Positions 10,974 through 19,126 of a stretch of DNA of 64,000 nucleotides are shown one piece after another. The notes under the pieces were generated by a model. It had not been told where the DNA came from, did no database searches, and saw only the letters and a list, made by a program, of their open reading frames with translations. Position 1 is the stretch's first letter. Each line of letters starts with the position of its first letter. A program made the translations under genes and the position numbers. The stretch covers positions 1-64,000 of the forward strand of contig CAJTZY010000003.1 of the NCBI GenBank assembly GCA_910584085.1, given 5' to 3'. This DNA is from an uncultured Bacilli bacterium. Its GTDB lineage: Bacteria; Bacillota_I; Bacilli_A; RF39; UBA660.

Positions 10974-10993
10974 ATATCGACAAAAAAACATAG

Positions 10994-11027
10994 TCATCAC
11001 TATTAAAATAATAGTGGTGATTTTTTT
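10994..11027 (+). terminator. Hairpin with T7 tract overlapping the cse60 ribosome site
   Basis: A 12-bp stem (one G-U) with a three-A loop, followed by seven T. The 3' arm contains GGTGA, which is also the only plausible ribosome site of the cse60-like gene whose ATG follows the T tract at 11028. It could terminate the M23 transcript and also mask cse60 translation on read-through RNA. Confidence 0.7.
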
Positions 11028-11198
11028 ATGAAAGTAAAATTATTTGATGAATCTCATGAATTAGATTTAGAAAAAAGTATTAATAATTTTTTAAGCAATA
11101 ATGATGTAGACTTACTAGACATAAAATATGAGGTTGCGGTAACTATTTGTGGTGAAGAACAGATATATTGTTTTAGTGCGATGATAATATATAGGTAA
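11028..11198 (+). CDS. cse60: Cse60-type small sporulation protein
   Basis: A 56-residue protein starting MKVKLFDESHELDLEKSINN and ending GEEQIYCFSAMIIYR. This matches the Cse60 family, small Bacillota proteins; in Bacillus subtilis cse60 is transcribed in the mother cell during sporulation. The conserved DIKYEVAVTI and YCFSAMIIY blocks are intact. The start has no free ribosome site: GGTGAT lies inside the hairpin at 10994-11027. The biochemical role is unknown. Together with the STAS/sigma pair and the collagen-like gene it supports a sporulation-derived gene set. Confidence 0.8.
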   Translation: MKVKLFDESHELDLEKSINNFLSNNDVDLLDIKYEVAVTICGEEQIYCFSAMIIYR

Positions 11199-11259
11199 AA
11201 TTGAATAAATTAAAAAATTTTTGATTATTATAATCATAGAATATTAGAGGAGGGATATC

Positions 11260-13566
11260 ATGTATAATAGTTTTACTGAAGACGCAAGAAGAATACTTAT
11301 AAGTGCTAAAGAAGAGATGAAAAAATTAAAACATCCTTATGTAGGTAGTGAACATTTAATGCTTGCTATATTAAGGGATAAAAATGAAATAAGTGATAGA
11401 TTAAAGGATTATGAATTAGACTATGATAGATTAAGACATGAGATAATTGATATAGTAGGAATTGGCAGTAAAGAAGTAGAATGTTTTTTATACACTCCAC
11501 TTTTAAAAAGAGTTATGGAAAATGCAATTTATGATAGTAAGGAAAATAATAATGGTAAAGTAACAATATCACATTTATTTTCATCACTTTTAGAAGAAGG
11601 TGAAGGAATTGCTATTAGAATTCTCATTGGAATGGATATAGATATAGATGATTTATATCAGGAATTTGCGTTTAAATTTCATACAAAAAAAACTAAAAAT
11701 AAAAAATTGTTAATAGATGAACTCGGTATAGATCTAACAAAAAAGGCTAAAGAAGGTGTCCTGGATTCAGTAGTCGGTAGAGATGATGAAATAAAAATGG
11801 TTATTGAAATATTATGCAGAAGGAAGAAAAATAACCCTATACTAATTGGAGAAGCAGGAGTTGGAAAAACTGCAATAGTAGAAGAACTTAGTAGACTTAT
11901 AAATCTAGGTGAAGTTCCAAATGCACTAAAAAATAAAAGAATAATAAGTTTAGATATGTCATCCACTGTGGCAGGAACTAAATATAGAGGAGAGTTTGAA
12001 GAAAGGGTAAATAAAATATTAAAAGAATTAGAAGAAAATGAGGATATAATTTTATTTATAGATGAAATACATACACTAGTTGGTGCAGGAGGCGCAGAGG
12101 GGGCAATAGATGCATCTAATATATTTAAACCTGCTTTAGCTAGAAATAAAATGAGATGTATAGGTGCCACAACAACCATGGAATATAAAAAATTTATAAC
12201 AAGTGATAAGGCACTCGATAGAAGATTTCAAAAAGTAGAAGTAAATGTACCTAATAAAAGTGCAGTAAAGCAAATACTACTAAATGCAAGAGATACTTAT
12301 TCAAACTTCCACAAAGCCCTAATTTCTGATGAAATAATAGATTATATTATTGAATTATCAGATAAATATATAAAAAACAGATATGAACCAGATAAATCTA
12401 TAGATATATTAGATGAGGTATGTGCACATGTATCACTAAAAGAAAACAGCAAATTAAAAAAGTATAATACTCTAACTAAAAAATTAAATGAGATATTGAA
12501 AACTAAAAAAAGTTATTTACTAAAAAAGGACTATGATAAAGCATCTTTGTATAAAGAAGAAGAAAATAGATTAATGACAAAAATAAATAAACTAGAATTA
12601 GAACTTTCAAAAGAAAAAACCAATGTAGTAACTAAAGATGATGTAATAAATGTTGTAAGTAGAAAAAGTAATGTACCAATATATGAATTAAAAGATTTTA
12701 ATATAGATGATATAAATCGATTTGAAAAAGAGTTAAAACAAAAAATAATAGGTCATGATAAAATAATAGATGAATTAGTAAAAGTGTATAAAAAACTTAA
12801 ACTGGGACTTAAAGATGATAATATGTGTTATTCAATGATGTTTGTTGGACCTAGTGGAGTTGGAAAAACAGAACTTGCTAAGCTTTTTTCAAAAAAAATA
12901 GTTAATAACGTTATAAAACTTGATATGAGTGAATTTAGCGAACCACACCAAATAAGTAAACTGATAGGATCTCCTGCAGGATATGTAGGATATAATGACA
13001 ATAAAAATATACTAGAAAGTGTTAAAGATAATCCTTTTTCAATACTTATATTAGATGAAATAGAAAAAGCAAACCCTAGTATAATTAATCTTCTATATCA
13101 GATACTAGACGATGGTAAATTAAAAGATTCTAAGGGGGAAGATATATATTTCAATAACTCAATGATTATAATGACATCAAATATAGGGTTTAATAAGCAA
13201 AATATAGGATTTAATAGTGATAACAAGATAAATAATGAATTAAAAGATAACTTTAGTATACCTTTTATAAATAGAATAGATAATATATTCACCTTTAACT
13301 ATTTAAATGAATATGATATAAGATATATTATAAATAATAAACTAAAAAAATTAAGAGATAAATATAAAAATAAAAATGTTTCAGTTAAAATAAGTAATAC
13401 GGTAATAGACGATATAGTTAAATTATCTAATTATCATGAATTTGGAGCCAGAAAAATAGAAAAAATAATAAAAAATAATATAGAAAGTATAATTATAAAT
13501 GAAATACTAAATGATAAAAAAATAGTAAATATAAAAAATATAGATAATAGTGTAGTAAAAAGCTAG
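11260..13566 (+). CDS. clpC: ClpC-type AAA+ unfoldase
   Basis: ATPase subunit that unfolds proteins for ClpP or refolds them. The N-domain (about 1-140) is followed by AAA module 1 with GEAGVGKTAIVEE (about 195) and Walker B ILFIDEIHTLVGAG. The middle region carries a UVR-like helix pair (KKDYDKASLYKEEENRL), characteristic of ClpC and not ClpB. Module 2 has GPSGVGKTELAKLF (about 528), ILILDEIEKA and TSNIGFN, where the GF loop for ClpP lies. At 768 residues it is slightly shorter than usual (about 810). The usual ctsR-mcsA-mcsB neighbours are absent, so its regulation differs from B. subtilis. Ribosome site GAGGAGGG. Confidence 0.95.
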   Translation: MYNSFTEDARRILISAKEEMKKLKHPYVGSEHLMLAILRDKNEISDRLKDYELDYDRLRHEIIDIVGIGSKEVECFLYTPLLKRVMENAIYDSKENNNGKVTISHLFSSLLEEGEGIAIRILIGMDIDIDDLYQEFAFKFHTKKTKNKKLLIDELGIDLTKKAKEGVLDSVVGRDDEIKMVIEILCRRKKNNPILIGEAGVGKTAIVEELSRLINLGEVPNALKNKRIISLDMSSTVAGTKYRGEFEERVNKILKELEENEDIILFIDEIHTLVGAGGAEGAIDASNIFKPALARNKMRCIGATTTMEYKKFITSDKALDRRFQKVEVNVPNKSAVKQILLNARDTYSNFHKALISDEIIDYIIELSDKYIKNRYEPDKSIDILDEVCAHVSLKENSKLKKYNTLTKKLNEILKTKKSYLLKKDYDKASLYKEEENRLMTKINKLELELSKEKTNVVTKDDVINVVSRKSNVPIYELKDFNIDDINRFEKELKQKIIGHDKIIDELVKVYKKLKLGLKDDNMCYSMMFVGPSGVGKTELAKLFSKKIVNNVIKLDMSEFSEPHQISKLIGSPAGYVGYNDNKNILESVKDNPFSILILDEIEKANPSIINLLYQILDDGKLKDSKGEDIYFNNSMIIMTSNIGFNKQNIGFNSDNKINNELKDNFSIPFINRIDNIFTFNYLNEYDIRYIINNKLKKLRDKYKNKNVSVKISNTVIDDIVKLSNYHEFGARKIEKIIKNNIESIIINEILNDKKIVNIKNIDNSVVKS

Positions 13567-13597
13567 TTTAATAATTTAATGTTATTAAACTTTTTTT
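13565..13597 (+). terminator. Rho-independent terminator after clpC
   Basis: AGTTTAATAA / TTATTAAACT stem, seven-base loop and T7, overlapping the clpC stop codon. Confidence 0.85.
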
Positions 13598-13672
13598 ATT
13601 TAAAACGACAAAAAAAACAAAAATACTTTCCTTTTTTTTAAAATATGTTATAATTAATATTAGGGTGATACT

Positions 13673-14215
13673 ATGGACTCTTTAGAAGCAATTAAAGTAA
13701 GCTTAAGAAATAATCCTAATTTAAATAATGAAATAAGAAATAAAATATTTGAATTAATTATAATTTTCCATAAAAAATTACCTGAGGTTAGTTTAGTTAG
13801 ATTAAACGAAAGATTAAAAAGAGTAAAAATAGGGAAAATAGGAAAATTTGAAAGAAGAGGCACTTATTTCTATGACATTTTTAAAAACGAAATATTGTTT
13901 TCTGCTAATATAAGTGGTAATTATGATTTAGATAATTTATTTATGAAAGCAATATTGCAAATGGCTACAAGTACAGATACCTTTACTGGGTTTAATTCAG
14001 ATGAAAGGCTTAGAGCGCTTAATTTAGCCTATACAGAAATACTTGCTAATTATTTAGTTGGGAATGAAGGGGATTCTGATTTAGAAGAAGAGATGTTAGT
14101 TACAAATCTTTTAAGTCATATTGTTGGCAAAGATACTATGTTTAATTCATATTTTACAAATAACGGTGAGCCTATAATTAAGGCTATGCAAGATGCGGAG
14201 GTAGGAATGTTATGA
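13673..14215 (+). CDS. Unknown protein, first gene of a two-gene operon
   Basis: A 180-residue soluble protein that I do not recognise. The N-terminal half is basic and helical (LNERLKRVKIGKIGKFERRG) and the C-terminal half is acidic (NEGDSDLEEEM). The block FDTFTGFNSDERLRALNLAY-like region at about 100-120 suggests a helical bundle. An extended -10 (TGTTATAAT, 13646-13654) and GGGTGAT ribosome site lie directly upstream. The stop overlaps the next gene's start by four bases (ATGA), implying translational coupling and probably a shared complex. Confidence 0.7.
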   Translation: MDSLEAIKVSLRNNPNLNNEIRNKIFELIIIFHKKLPEVSLVRLNERLKRVKIGKIGKFERRGTYFYDIFKNEILFSANISGNYDLDNLFMKAILQMATSTDTFTGFNSDERLRALNLAYTEILANYLVGNEGDSDLEEEMLVTNLLSHIVGKDTMFNSYFTNNGEPIIKAMQDAEVGML

Positions 14216-14610
14216 CTAGTATAGTAAATTTTGAAGACAGATTAAATGATAGAGTAAGTAATGTTATCTTGGAGTCATTAAATAGAATGCATGATGCAAA
14301 ACAAAATGGTGTATTAGGACCAGATGAACTTTCTAAAATAATTGTTTTAGAAGGGGATCTATTTGCTAATAAAATTAAACAAGGAAGAGTAACTTTTGAT
14401 GAAATAGAGTCTGCAGAAACATTTGTAACAGGATTTGTGGGACCAAATAAAGATAAATATTTTAGTTATAATCATGCAGATTTAGATAAAGCATCTAAAG
14501 CATTTTTAGAGGGTACTTTCTTTGCAAGAGAAGAACTTGAGAGAAGACAAAGAAGTACAATTCAAAGAGAAGAAGAAATAAATTATAGAGATGGGTTTAA
14601 AAGATTATAG
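14212..14610 (+). CDS. Unknown protein coupled to the preceding gene
   Basis: A 132-residue soluble, mostly charged and helical protein without membrane segments or cysteine. Blocks such as LESLNRMHDAKQNGVLGPDE and FFAREELERRQRS are visible, the latter predicting a charged C-terminal helix. It starts within the ATGA overlap of the upstream gene, so the two are almost certainly co-translated. No family recognised. Confidence 0.65.
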   Translation: MTSIVNFEDRLNDRVSNVILESLNRMHDAKQNGVLGPDELSKIIVLEGDLFANKIKQGRVTFDEIESAETFVTGFVGPNKDKYFSYNHADLDKASKAFLEGTFFAREELERRQRSTIQREEEINYRDGFKRL

Positions 14611-14712
14611 TTATGAAATTAATAATTCGTAACTTTTTTTCTTGACTTAAAATAATATATATAATAAAATTAGTTTGTAGGAAAGAAGATATAAATCGGA
14701 TTGGAGGTTTAT

Positions 14713-14970
14713 ATGCAGGAAAAAGTAGAGTTAGTTAAGTTTACTCTAACACCTAATATGTCTTTAGAACTTATAAAATTTAATAAACTAAAGAAACAAT
14801 TATTTGAAATAAAAAAACTATACAATCTAGATAAAAAAGAAGAACTGCTATTAAAAATAGAACAATTAGAACTTGAATTAGCAAGTTCAAGAGATAAATT
14901 TATTAAAGAATTTAGATTAGTTAATACTAAAGAGATAGAAGAGTATATGAAAATAAAAGATCAACTTTGA
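14713..14970 (+). CDS. Small coiled-coil protein, unknown
   Basis: An 85-residue protein, mostly predicted coiled coil (KKLYNLDKKEELLLKIEQLE). ATG 14713 follows TGGAGGT at good spacing; a TTG at 14701 would place the ribosome site inside the gene. A TTGACT...ATAATA promoter-like stretch is upstream. The terminator hairpin begins inside the last codons. It precedes the sigma-like gene at 15050 but has its own terminator. It could be a small regulator; this is not demonstrated. Confidence 0.6.
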   Translation: MQEKVELVKFTLTPNMSLELIKFNKLKKQLFEIKKLYNLDKKEELLLKIEQLELELASSRDKFIKEFRLVNTKEIEEYMKIKDQL

Positions 14971-14981
14971 TCTTTTATTTT
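14955..14981 (+). terminator. Rho-independent terminator overlapping a stop codon
   Basis: AAAAGATCAA / TTGATCTTTT stem with T-rich tail; the TGA stop at 14968-14970 lies in the 3' arm. Confidence 0.7.
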
Positions 14982-15049
14982 ATAAAAAAATGAATTTGAC
15001 ATAAACAATATATGTAGTATAATAATTTTAAAAAAAAAGGAGATTTTGT

Positions 15050-16396
15050 ATGAAAAATAAAAAAGTAATTAAACAAATGTCAAGATTTAAAATAGTAGTA
15101 AAAGAAACCTTATTAAATAATATCCCACCAATAGTTTTATTTGATTTATATGAACTTAATGATGATCAAATAAATTATTTATATCAAAAAGTTAATGGAA
15201 TATATAATACTGACTCAAAGAAAGACGAAGAATTTGATTCATTTCATATTCCAGAAAAAAATAGAAAACTTACAGGCTATAATTTAAATTTTTTATTTCA
15301 GAAGTTAGATAGTTTTAAAAAATCAAATTTTGAACAAGAATATCAAAATGTTAGAGAAGAAATTATCATTCGTAATATTACTTTAGTAAAAGATTGTGTA
15401 AGAAACCTATTTAAAGATATTCCATTTACAGAAGAAGATGCAATAATGTTTGGTGTAGAGGGCTTATTAGATGCAATTGATTCTTATGACATTAAATCGG
15501 AAATTTCATTTTCTGCTCATGCTATAAAACATATAGTATTAAATATACAAAATCATTTTGTCGAGCTTACTGGAATAACCTATAAAGAGTATAAGCAAGG
15601 TATAAATATACCAACTATTCCTATATCCTTAATTAAACTTGAATCACCAGTAATAATTGAAGATGGACAAATGCCAACAACATTTGAAGATTATGATGAA
15701 GTAGATGCTATTGAAGATGAAGAATTGGGCTATTATGGAGTAGAAGTATTCAATTTTGATAATAAAGAGTTAAGAGTAATATTAGACAAAATACTTAAAT
15801 TATTAAAACCAGAACAAAGGACAGTAATAAAACAACATTTTGGTTTTGATAATAGTGAACCTATGACATATACCCAAATAGGTAAAATGGAAAATGTTAG
15901 TATTACAACAATAAGTAATAGGATTAATGATGGACTTAGGCATATGATAAGGCCATGTAGCAAACAATTACCCGAATTTAGTATAAGTTATAATAAAAAG
16001 TTTGAATATTTGAAAAATAATTTAATAAAAAAGCAAGAGGAATATAGTGCCAAATATATAAGAATTTGTGAATTATTGCTTCATGATATAAGCGCTGAAG
16101 CATTTCCTAATTTTATGAAAATGGCTGGATTTGAATTAGAACCATATAATATAGAAGAATTAGTTAATGACATAGAAAAAATTTGCAATATTGCTAAAGA
16201 AGAGAATTTTAATATTTCATACATCTATTATAGAGTAGAAAATCTATCAAAATTTAATAAGATTTCTAGAAATGTATATGAATTTATATGTCAAAATTAT
16301 AATGAATTAAGGATAGGTATAAGAAATTTTAGAAGTGATATAGATGGTAAATCAAAACAAAAGGCAATAGGTTATAGTAAATCATTTGGTAAATAG
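15050..16396 (+). CDS. Atypical sigma-70-like protein with long C-terminal extension
   Basis: A 448-residue protein with recognisable sigma regions. Region 2 spans about 101-170 (IIIRNITLVKDCVRNLF, FTEEDAIMFGVEGLLDAIDS, ISFSAHAIKHIVLNIQ). A region 4 helix-turn-helix spans about 244-300 (LLKPEQRTVIKQHFGF, TYTQIGKMENVSITTISNRI). Between them is an acidic linker (DYDEVDAIEDEELG). About 100 N-terminal and 148 C-terminal residues are outside any sigma region; the C-terminal part is helical with no motif I know. Region 2 aromatic residues for melting are poorly conserved, so it may be a specialised sigma factor or a sigma-derived regulator. Single gene with AAGGAG ribosome site and its own terminator. 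Confidence 0.7.
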   Translation: MKNKKVIKQMSRFKIVVKETLLNNIPPIVLFDLYELNDDQINYLYQKVNGIYNTDSKKDEEFDSFHIPEKNRKLTGYNLNFLFQKLDSFKKSNFEQEYQNVREEIIIRNITLVKDCVRNLFKDIPFTEEDAIMFGVEGLLDAIDSYDIKSEISFSAHAIKHIVLNIQNHFVELTGITYKEYKQGINIPTIPISLIKLESPVIIEDGQMPTTFEDYDEVDAIEDEELGYYGVEVFNFDNKELRVILDKILKLLKPEQRTVIKQHFGFDNSEPMTYTQIGKMENVSITTISNRINDGLRHMIRPCSKQLPEFSISYNKKFEYLKNNLIKKQEEYSAKYIRICELLLHDISAEAFPNFMKMAGFELEPYNIEELVNDIEKICNIAKEENFNISYIYYRVENLSKFNKISRNVYEFICQNYNELRIGIRNFRSDIDGKSKQKAIGYSKSFGK

Positions 16397-16410
16397 CCAA
16401 GGAATAAGTA

Positions 16411-16440
16411 AAAGTATCAAAAAAAAATGATACTTTTTTA
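16411..16440 (+). terminator. Rho-independent terminator
   Basis: AAAGTATCA / TGATACTTT stem with A-rich loop and T tract, 15 bases after the sigma-like gene. Confidence 0.85.
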
Positions 16441-16569
16441 TTTTGACATATTTTTTAATAATTTCTTATTTTATAATTTCCAAAAGTAGTAAACTTTCTG
16501 AAATTAATTGTATTTTTTTATATTAGATATTTAAAAAAAATACTATGGTATTATATAGTATTAAATATA

Positions 16570-16644
16570 TACATTAGCGAGACCAGTGGAGGGTAGCCAC
16601 TAGATTCTTCAGTATTACCCCTACTATGTAGCAAGAAGAATGTA
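16570..16644 (+). ncRNA. Candidate structured non-coding RNA with pseudoknot
   Basis: GC-richer island in a 375-base AT-rich gap. Hairpin AGTGG-AGGGTAG-CCACT (16585-16601) has a loop whose GGGTA (16591-16595) can pair with TACCC (16616-16620). ATTCTTC (16604-16610) pairs with GAAGAAT (16635-16641), enclosing that strand and a small CTAC-TAT-GTAG hairpin (16621-16631). TACA/TGTA closes the ends. No open frame covers it. A TATAGT box (16554-16559) lies just upstream. Strand is inferred from this promoter-like context. No known class was matched. Confidence 0.45.
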
Positions 16645-16723
16645 TTATGTTAATTTCCAAAAATTTAGTAATTATTAAAAGATAGCAATTGCAAAACTAT
16701 AGATTTATAAATTAAATTTTTTC

Positions 16724-16748
16724 AAACAAAAATCGCATTTCTGCGATT
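16724..16748 (-). terminator. Terminator for the minus-strand gene
   Basis: Read on the minus strand: AATCGCA-GAAA-TGCGATT followed by TTTGTTTG, located just after the stop of the gene at 16771-17475. Confidence 0.8.
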
Positions 16749-16770
16749 AGTCAATTAAAAGTTAGCTATA

Positions 16771-17475
16771 TTATTTTCTAAAAGAAATTGGCTCATTACT
16801 TGATTCATGCTCTTTAGAAAACTTAGACAATTTTTCTATAATATCATTATAGTTAATTTCCCTTGTCATTTTGTTAATATCATCAATTATTTCCCCATGA
16901 GAACGCTCTTTATCAGAAGATTGTTTTTCTTCCCAAATAGTTATATCAGGAACAAATCCCAAATTGGTAATTTTTTCTGATGTAGTTCCTATCAAATCAA
17001 TTAAATCATTTTTTGATTGATTTAAAAGATATAAATCTTGGATTATCTTTAACGTATTAGCATCATAATATGCATATTGTCCTCTATGCATATACTTACC
17101 ATTTAGGGTAGCAAATACATCTGGATTATAGTAATAAATTCCTGAACAACTATTATTTTCTTTATCAAATAAAATCGAGTAACATACCTTAGGCATAAAA
17201 AGCGAATATTGAATGCTAATAATAATATCTTGAATTGATGCACTAATAAGTATCTGGTATTCTTTAGGGTTAATAATGACTCTATGTATCTTTAAGTCAC
17301 TATTGGGCAAAGACATGCTTAATGTTAGTAAATTACTTTCTTCATCATATTTTATTGAGCCAGGTTCTATAACAAACCCAGCTAAAAATCTAAAACAATT
17401 TTCAATGTAGCTTTCTTCTAATTTTGTTTTTTCTTTTAAATAATACATTAGATACATTGTTGAATCAAATTGCAT
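16771..17475 (-). CDS. Unknown protein, strongly promoted single gene
   Basis: A 234-residue protein with no recognised family. The first half looks beta-rich (NLLTLSMSLPNSDLKIHRVI), the middle has many Tyr residues (SGIYYYNPDVFATLNG), and the C-terminus is charged and probably disordered or helical (EEKQSSDKERSHGEI, EKLSKFSKEHESS). No membrane segment or signal peptide. It has an excellent ribosome site (AAGGAGGGG) and a near-consensus promoter, and its own terminator, so it is a deliberate monocistronic unit. It converges on the candidate RNA at 16.57 kb. Confidence 0.7.
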   Translation of the reverse strand: MQFDSTMYLMYYLKEKTKLEESYIENCFRFLAGFVIEPGSIKYDEESNLLTLSMSLPNSDLKIHRVIINPKEYQILISASIQDIIISIQYSLFMPKVCYSILFDKENNSCSGIYYYNPDVFATLNGKYMHRGQYAYYDANTLKIIQDLYLLNQSKNDLIDLIGTTSEKITNLGFVPDITIWEEKQSSDKERSHGEIIDDINKMTREINYNDIIEKLSKFSKEHESSNEPISFRK

Positions 17476-17508
17476 CTAAAATTCCCCTCCTTTTTATTAA
17501 TGGCTACT

Positions 17509-17537
17509 ACTATACAATAAAATAATCATTTTGTCAA
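17509..17537 (-). promoter_or_regulatory. Sigma-A-type promoter
   Basis: Minus strand TTGACA (17537-17532), 17-base spacer, TATAGT (17514-17509), upstream of the gene ending at 17475. Confidence 0.8.
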
Positions 17538-17726
17538 ATTCTCCCAAATTAGACCATAGATATTTTTTAAGTATAAAGATAAAAAGAAAATAAACTTATC
17601 AAATCTAATATTCCTGACACATATTCGTAAAGTAGTAAATTGGTAGTAATTTAAATATAAAATTTTTTATATTTATCTTTAAGTAAAGACATTTTGATAA
17701 TATTTATTTATTTTTTATAAAAAAAA

Positions 17727-17751
17727 AGGAAATACGAATTTTTTGTAGAAT
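17727..17751 (+). promoter_or_regulatory. Sigma-H-type promoter upstream of STAS/sigma pair
   Basis: AGGAAAT, 14-base spacer, GAAT. This fits the Spo0H (sigma-H) consensus RnAGGAwWW-N12..14-GAAT. In B. subtilis the spoIIA operon, which encodes SpoIIAA and sigma-F, is sigma-H dependent, and here the box precedes the SpoIIAA-like/sigma pair. A second copy with the same spacing is at 22273-22297. Confidence 0.65.
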
Positions 17752-17841
17752 AATATATATATAGGGTAAATAAATTCTAGTTTTGTCGAAACTGTATAAT
17801 TAGAAAAAAAATTGTGCTAAATTAAATAGGAAGGTGAATAT

Positions 17842-18189
17842 ATGCTTAATGTAAGTACTGAATTTAGAAAGGGAATATTATTTGTAAGACTTAAAGGACA
17901 TTTAAATAAGAATACAATATCTAAGTTAAATAAAAAAGTAACAAATATAGTAAAAGAAAATGGGATAAGAAATATTGTATTTAATTTTGCTAATTTAAAA
18001 TCAATAGATATAAAGGGAATTAATACTATATTTTATAATTATGAACTATGTAAAAATAACAATGGAAGAAGTTTTATGTGTGGAAATAATGATAACATAA
18101 GAAATAAATTAAAAAGAAGTAGGCTTATTAATTATGTATATGAAACAACAGATGAACTGAATGCAATAAAGCTAATGAATATTGGGTGA
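17842..18189 (+). CDS. STAS-domain protein, SpoIIAA-like (anti-anti-sigma)
   Basis: A 115-residue single STAS domain of the anti-sigma-factor-antagonist type. Typical blocks are GILFVRLKGHLNKNT, IRNIVFNFANLKSIDIKG and a C-terminal helix. In SpoIIAA the phosphorylated Ser58 lies in DSSG; here residues 56-59 are D-I-K-G, so a Lys occupies the serine position. A kinase-type SpoIIAB would have nothing to phosphorylate there. The sigma gene follows after four bases and no spoIIAB is present between or near them. Promoter: sigma-H-type box at 17727-17751. The role as a sigma regulator is inferred from context. Confidence 0.8.
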   Translation: MLNVSTEFRKGILFVRLKGHLNKNTISKLNKKVTNIVKENGIRNIVFNFANLKSIDIKGINTIFYNYELCKNNNGRSFMCGNNDNIRNKLKRSRLINYVYETTDELNAIKLMNIG

Positions 18190-18193
18190 AAAT

Positions 18194-18844
18194 ATGAAAG
18201 AAAAAATTATAATAGAAAATCAAAATCTAATTTATTATATTGCTAATTTTTTTAAGGGATATCCATATAAGGAAGATTTATATCAAGCTGGTAGACTTGG
18301 TATGATTAAAGCCTATGATAAATATAATCCTAATATGGATTGTAAATTTACAACATATGCATTTTCTTATATATTAGGTGAAATGAAAAAACTGGTAAGA
18401 GAGGATAAAGGAATTAAAATATCCCGTGAAATATCAAAATTAAATTTAAGAATAGAGAAGGCTTATGTATTACTATCCCAAAAACTAATGAAAGAGCCAA
18501 CTGAAAAAGAGATTGCCGATTTCCTTGAAATACCGGAATATTATGTATCAGAAGCTATTTTAAGTTTAAACAAGATAAAAAGTATAGATGAACCAGTAAA
18601 TAGTGAAGGCAGAGAGTTAACATTACAAGATGTAATAGGTGAAACTCAAAATATTGATGATTTAATTTTACTTAGAGAAAGTCTAACAACCCTAAATAAT
18701 GAAGAAATGGCAATAATAAATAATAGATATATTAAAGATTATACACAATCAGAGACATCAAAAATAGTAGGTATGAGTCAAGTACAAGTATCAAGAAAAG
18801 AAAAAAAGGTATTAGAAAAATTAAAACAAAAAATGGTCGCATAG
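18194..18844 (+). CDS. Sigma-F/G/B-type RNA polymerase sigma factor
   Basis: A 216-residue sigma-70 family protein with region 2 (YKEDLYQAGRLGMIKAYDKY, CKFTTYAFSYILGEMKKLVR), a region 3 helix-turn-helix (KEPTEKEIADFLEIPEYYVS) and region 4 (LNNEEMAIINNRYIKDYTQSETSKIVGMSQVQVSR). The layout and the ILGEM...REDKGIKISRE segment match the sporulation/stress group (SigF, SigG, SigB). ATG 18194 follows GGGTGA; a TTG at 18182 overlaps the upstream stop and is not favoured. Its pairing with a SpoIIAA-like gene suggests SigF. A weak hairpin without T tract lies at 18914-18944. Confidence 0.9.
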   Translation: MKEKIIIENQNLIYYIANFFKGYPYKEDLYQAGRLGMIKAYDKYNPNMDCKFTTYAFSYILGEMKKLVREDKGIKISREISKLNLRIEKAYVLLSQKLMKEPTEKEIADFLEIPEYYVSEAILSLNKIKSIDEPVNSEGRELTLQDVIGETQNIDDLILLRESLTTLNNEEMAIINNRYIKDYTQSETSKIVGMSQVQVSRKEKKVLEKLKQKMVA

Positions 18845-18982
18845 ATTTATATAATTATAAGATTAAGCATATGTTTTACCCTCAAATATATAAATTAAGT
18901 AAATTTTTAAATTAACTATAATATATTTTGTAGATATTATAGTTGCTTAATTAATAAAAATGAAAAAAATCAAAGTTTAATA

Positions 18983-19011
18983 TTGAAACGATTAATTATT
19001 TATGCTATAAT
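18983..19011 (+). promoter_or_regulatory. Promoter of tRNA-Ser
   Basis: TTGAAA (18983-18988), 17-base spacer, TATAAT (19006-19011) with TGC before the -10, 15 bases before the tRNA. Confidence 0.85.
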
Positions 19012-19025
19012 CTATATGTGGCCAT

Positions 19026-19116
19026 GGAGTAGTACTCAAGAGGCTGAAGAGGCGCCCCTGCTAAGGGTGTAGACCGGGCAACTGGTGCGAGGGTTCAAAT
19101 CCCTCCTGCTCCGCCA
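19026..19116 (+). tRNA. tRNA-Ser (anticodon GCU)
   Basis: Acceptor arms GGAGTAG and CTGCTCC pair over 7 bp (one G-U). The anticodon loop CTGCTAA contains GCT, reading AGC/AGU. It has a long class II variable arm and the T-loop GGTTCAAATCC, and the CCA end is encoded (19114-19116). Its own promoter and terminator flank it. Confidence 0.97.
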
Positions 19117-19126
19117 TCTGGAATTT

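Noticed and set aside
11679..12179. Minus-strand 166-residue frame inside clpC
   Set aside because: Antisense shadow of the AAA1 module with serine- and leucine-rich low-complexity translation.
16574..16581. TTAGCGAG shared with the retron RNA (34563-34570), suggesting a second msr
   Set aside because: No reverse transcriptase or a1/a2 pair is near 16.57 kb, and an 8-base match is expected by chance at about this frequency.
16570..16644. Pistol ribozyme
   Set aside because: The helix order resembles pistol, but the A-rich linker and the cleavage-site linker between the pseudoknot strand and the third helix are missing, as far as I recall the consensus.
18914..18944. AT-rich 11-bp hairpin after the sigma-factor gene as a terminator
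   Set aside because: The stem is almost wholly A-T and no T tract follows, so only weak termination could be expected; it was not listed as a separate feature.
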